From Chloroflexota bacterium (GTDB lineage: Bacteria > Chloroflexota > Anaerolineae > Caldilineales > Caldilineaceae), in NCBI GenBank assembly GCA_016861025.1, contig BOKO01000010.1, positions 62,001-126,000 of the forward strand: a DNA stretch of 64,000 bases. Direction: 5' to 3'. Positions within the stretch are counted from its first letter, which is position 1, and each line of letters opens with the position of its first letter. Positions 62,367-64,000 of the stretch are shown here, piece after piece. The notes beneath the pieces are model-generated. The model saw nothing but the letters and a program-made list of their open reading frames with translations. It was not told the origin of the DNA and made no database searches. Made by a program: the position numbers and the translations under genes.

Positions 62367-62723
62367 TCAACTCTGACGCACCAGCATGGGTCCAAGTCGC
62401 CGCCCGCCGAGCAGGTGGATATGCAGGTGATAGATCTCTTGCCCGGCGTCGCGGTTGCAGTTGACCAGCAGGCGGTAGCCGCTCTCGGCGACGCCCTGCT
62501 GTGCTGCAATCTGCTTCGCCACGACAAACATGTGGCCGAGCATCTGCTCGTCTTCAGGCGTCACATCGTTGGCGGTAGGAATGAGTTTATTTGGCACAAT
62601 CAGGATATGCACCGGCGCTTGCGGGTTGATGTCGCGAAACGCAGTGACCTGCTCGTCCTGATAGACAATATCCGATGGAATTTCACGGCGGATGATTTTG
62701 CTGAAAATGGTTTCGGCTGGCAT
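62367..62723 (-). CDS. HIT-family (HINT-like) nucleotide hydrolase
   Basis: 118 aa. ETIFSKIIRREIPSDIVYQDEQVTAFRDINPQAPVHILIVPNK and the histidine triad HLHIHLLGGR (HxHxH) define the HINT branch, which hydrolyses AMP-lysine-type or other nucleoside phosphoramidates. Usual length for the family. It is the first gene of a minus-strand run (HIT, molybdenum hydroxylase, Gfo/Idh). The 334-nt region upstream holds a long palindrome. Confidence 0.95.
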   Translation of the reverse strand: MPAETIFSKIIRREIPSDIVYQDEQVTAFRDINPQAPVHILIVPNKLIPTANDVTPEDEQMLGHMFVVAKQIAAQQGVAESGYRLLVNCNRDAGQEIYHLHIHLLGGRRLGPMLVRQS

Positions 62724-63057
62724 GGGTTGTTCACAAATTGGTTGGTGGTGCGTGCTACGTGTTGCGTGGTGTGTGCAGAAGACTTGACACGAGACACGGA
62801 ATACGTAACACGAACCACGCCTTCAATCATGCAATCAAAGCTATCGCCAGTATACCGTATGCCGCGCGCTCCGACAAAGCGATTATGGGCGATGGAGGCG
62901 CCCCGAACTTTTGGCGAGATATGTTCGTCGCATTGGTCAAGTTGGGTCACACCTGCTCTTTTAGCAAGGGATACCTGGCTGGTGCCAGATCGGGAGATGA
63001 TGCTGCGATCTGCGGATTGAAGTGGGATACGGGTAATCCCGCAGGGCTTAACGTGGT
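62724..63057. other. Intergenic gap with one palindromic repeat, no gene seen
   Basis: The first 100 nt hold the palindrome described at 62745-62818. The rest (62819-63057) shows no convincing coding region, promoter pair or RNA gene on either strand. Possible open frames here are shadows of the DUF3368 gene. Confidence 0.5.
62745..62818. repeat. Palindrome of about 7-bp CGTGTTA / AACACGA words
   Basis: The left arm (62745-62774) starts GTGGTGCGTGCTACGTGTTG; the right arm (62787-62818) is its imperfect complement and can be divided as GACACGA GACACGG AATACGT AACACGA ACCACGC (62786-62820). The 12-nt centre is unpaired. It lies upstream of the HIT gene. Confidence 0.8.
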
Positions 63058-63549
63058 TTATTCGGCTTCACCGGCGAGCATCAACACATCCGCCACCAAC
63101 GATGCGGAGAAAAAGATGCCTGCCATCTGCAACTCGTGGATCAGGGGCGCCACCTCTGTCAGGTATCCCTCTCTCTTTGCCTGCACCAACAAACCCATCG
63201 TACCAGTCAAGGGCATGGCAAGTCGTCTCGCATACCGACGCGCGCGCAGGTCGTCAATGACAACCAGGCGAGCATGTCGCTCTTGCGCCAGCACCAGAAC
63301 TTCGGCTTCGCCGCGACCGATACCCACAAACGTGTCTGCACGACGTGGATCAGCCAGGCTGGCAGGGCGAATCCAGGAAGCAGTGGCAAGTGCTGATTGG
63401 CGTAGTGCGCGTTCTGTTGCCAGAAACTCGGCGTACACTGCTGCTGGCGCCAGTACTTCATCAAACAGCAATTGAAACAGATCGAGTCGCCTCAATGTCC
63501 ACAGGGCTACCAGTGGCGTATTGTCAACGATGACTGGCCCTGCGGGCAT
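63058..63549 (-). CDS. DUF3368 PIN-domain toxin
   Basis: 163 aa. VIVDNTPLVALWTLRRLDLFQLLF (first Asp of the PIN site), APAAVYAEFL (Glu), GRGEAEVLVLAQERHARLVVIDDLRARRYARRL (Glu and Asp-Asp) and GTMGLLVQAKREGYL match DUF3368, a PIN-like ribonuclease family found with UPF0175 antitoxins. It probably cuts RNA when free. It overlaps the antitoxin gene by 26 nt, typical for such pairs. All expected acidic residues appear present, so it is likely functional. Confidence 0.9.
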   Translation of the reverse strand: MPAGPVIVDNTPLVALWTLRRLDLFQLLFDEVLAPAAVYAEFLATERALRQSALATASWIRPASLADPRRADTFVGIGRGEAEVLVLAQERHARLVVIDDLRARRYARRLAMPLTGTMGLLVQAKREGYLTEVAPLIHELQMAGIFFSASLVADVLMLAGEAE

Positions 63550-63802
63550 TTTCTACATCCTCAGCCAGTTCTGCCGCGGTCGCACGAAAAGGCGACAACC
63601 CATGTTTCCCTAACTCAAAAACAAATGCAAAGCGGGACATTCCCGCCAACTGTGCCGCAAGCTCGGTTGACAGACGACCAGATTCATATAAGGTGAGGGC
63701 AAGCAGCAGGCGAGCCTCAGCCTCAAATTCATCCGGTTCCTTATCAATCGCCCAAAGGATGGCTTCCGGATAATGAATGACTTGTTCGCCCGGTGTATTC
63801 AT
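63524..63802 (-). CDS. UPF0175-family antitoxin
   Basis: 92 aa. IHYPEAILWAIDKEPDEFEAEARLLLALTLYESGRLSTELAAQLAGMSRFAFVFELGKHGL is the UPF0175 pattern, with a helix-turn-helix-like part (LSTELAAQLAGMSRFAFVFEL) that would bind the operon promoter. It should neutralise the DUF3368 toxin downstream. AAGGAG lies 7 nt before the ATG, and a clear promoter is at 63839-63867. Confidence 0.9.
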   Translation of the reverse strand: MNTPGEQVIHYPEAILWAIDKEPDEFEAEARLLLALTLYESGRLSTELAAQLAGMSRFAFVFELGKHGLSPFRATAAELAEDVENARRASHR

Positions 63803-63838
63803 GCAGAATCTCCTTTGACTGGTTGTTGCATACTTTCC

Positions 63839-63867
63839 AGTATAGACAGCCCCCGCCCACCCGTCAA
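63839..63867 (-). promoter_or_regulatory. Promoter of the UPF0175/DUF3368 operon
   Basis: On the minus strand: TTGACG (63862-63867), a 17-nt spacer and TATACT (63839-63844). About 30 nt of leader precede the antitoxin ATG. Confidence 0.7.
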
Positions 63868-63870
63868 ACC

Positions 63871-64000
63871 CACCATCCGCACGGGTCTATTTCACAGTAG
63901 GGGCTGAGTTTGTTTTGTAGGTCATCGCCTCCGACGTGACGGGCGCCTACGACACGCGCTCCAAAGTTGAAATACACCCATCCGCACCCGGGTCTACATC
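63871..64000. repeat. Composite repeat with half REP copy D and CATCCGCAC direct repeats
   Basis: CACCATCCGCACGGGTCTAT (63871-63890) recurs as CACCCATCCGCAC..GGGTCTAC (63976-63996). GGGTCTATTTCA (63883-63894) and TGAAATACACCC (63968-63979) are inverted to each other. Between them lies the left arm of the REP family (GTAGGTCATCGCCTCCGACG, 63917-63936) without its partner. The element runs off the window. Confidence 0.65.

Overview
The window is one GC-rich bacterial chromosomal segment with 51 supportable protein genes, no rRNA or tRNA, no transposase and no prophage. Several features point to the phylum Chloroflexota, probably the Caldilineae/Anaerolineae side (class level is a guess). These are an MGDG-synthase-type glycolipid glycosyltransferase, an ArsA ATPase with a C-terminal HSP20-like domain, an F420:NADP oxidoreductase, a tricorn-type protease, Thr-Pro-rich lipoproteins, class A PBPs with extracellular C-terminal extensions, and many short-period palindromic repeats. 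Clear promoters are sigma70-like (TTGNNN, 17-18 bp, TATAAT).

Layout. 1-1571 (-): proA, then a truncated class IV aminotransferase. 1922-3761: a small secreted SdrD-B-like protein and a convergent ArsA-family ATPase, separated by a bidirectional terminator. 3905-8983 (+): a surface polysaccharide/glycolipid cluster of two GT4 enzymes, a polyprenyl-phosphate sugar transferase and an MGDG-synthase-like enzyme. 8993-14809 (-): phaR, a patatin and a membrane-anchored glycosidase in one run, then a YugP-type zinc peptidase and murJ. 14980-23489 (+): a CapA-like lipoprotein, a methyltransferase, a class A PBP, surE, a PH/DUF1648-like membrane protein and an ALG5-like GT2. 23494-24243 (-): a CPBP protease.

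24673-31766 (+) is metabolic: etfBA, an SsnA-type amidohydrolase, a sensorless hybrid kinase, an F420:NADP oxidoreductase, a trans-sulfuration enzyme and a GNAT. 31979-35635 is a tricorn protease. 35880-42336 (+) is a maltodextrin uptake and breakdown operon: binding protein, two permeases, a GH13 enzyme and a GDPD. Then come an unrecognised beta-helix-like tail-anchored protein and ribosomal protein L25. 50690-43616 (-) runs ABC ATPase, FtsX-type permease, GH99-like/SH3 protein, hpt and LysM-M23 peptidase. 50995-56408 (+) holds an SH3 lipoprotein, a polytopic membrane protein and a second class A PBP. 56482-63802 holds a truncated HepT, then on the minus strand mtaB, a sulfite-oxidase-like protein, a Gfo/Idh oxidoreductase, a xanthine-dehydrogenase-type molybdenum subunit, a HIT protein and a UPF0175/DUF3368 toxin-antitoxin pair.

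The most striking signal outside the genes is a set of short-period (7-9 bp) repeat islands, often arranged as imperfect palindromes. They sit at gene 3' ends and, in at least two places, inside coding sequences in frame. A second REP-like palindrome family (core CATCGCCTCCGGCGTGAC) is present in four copies. I saw no clearly new defence or metabolic system. The best leads are the repeat islands, the in-frame insertions, apparently leaderless promoters, a UUCG hairpin at the malE/malF junction and the beta-helix-like protein.
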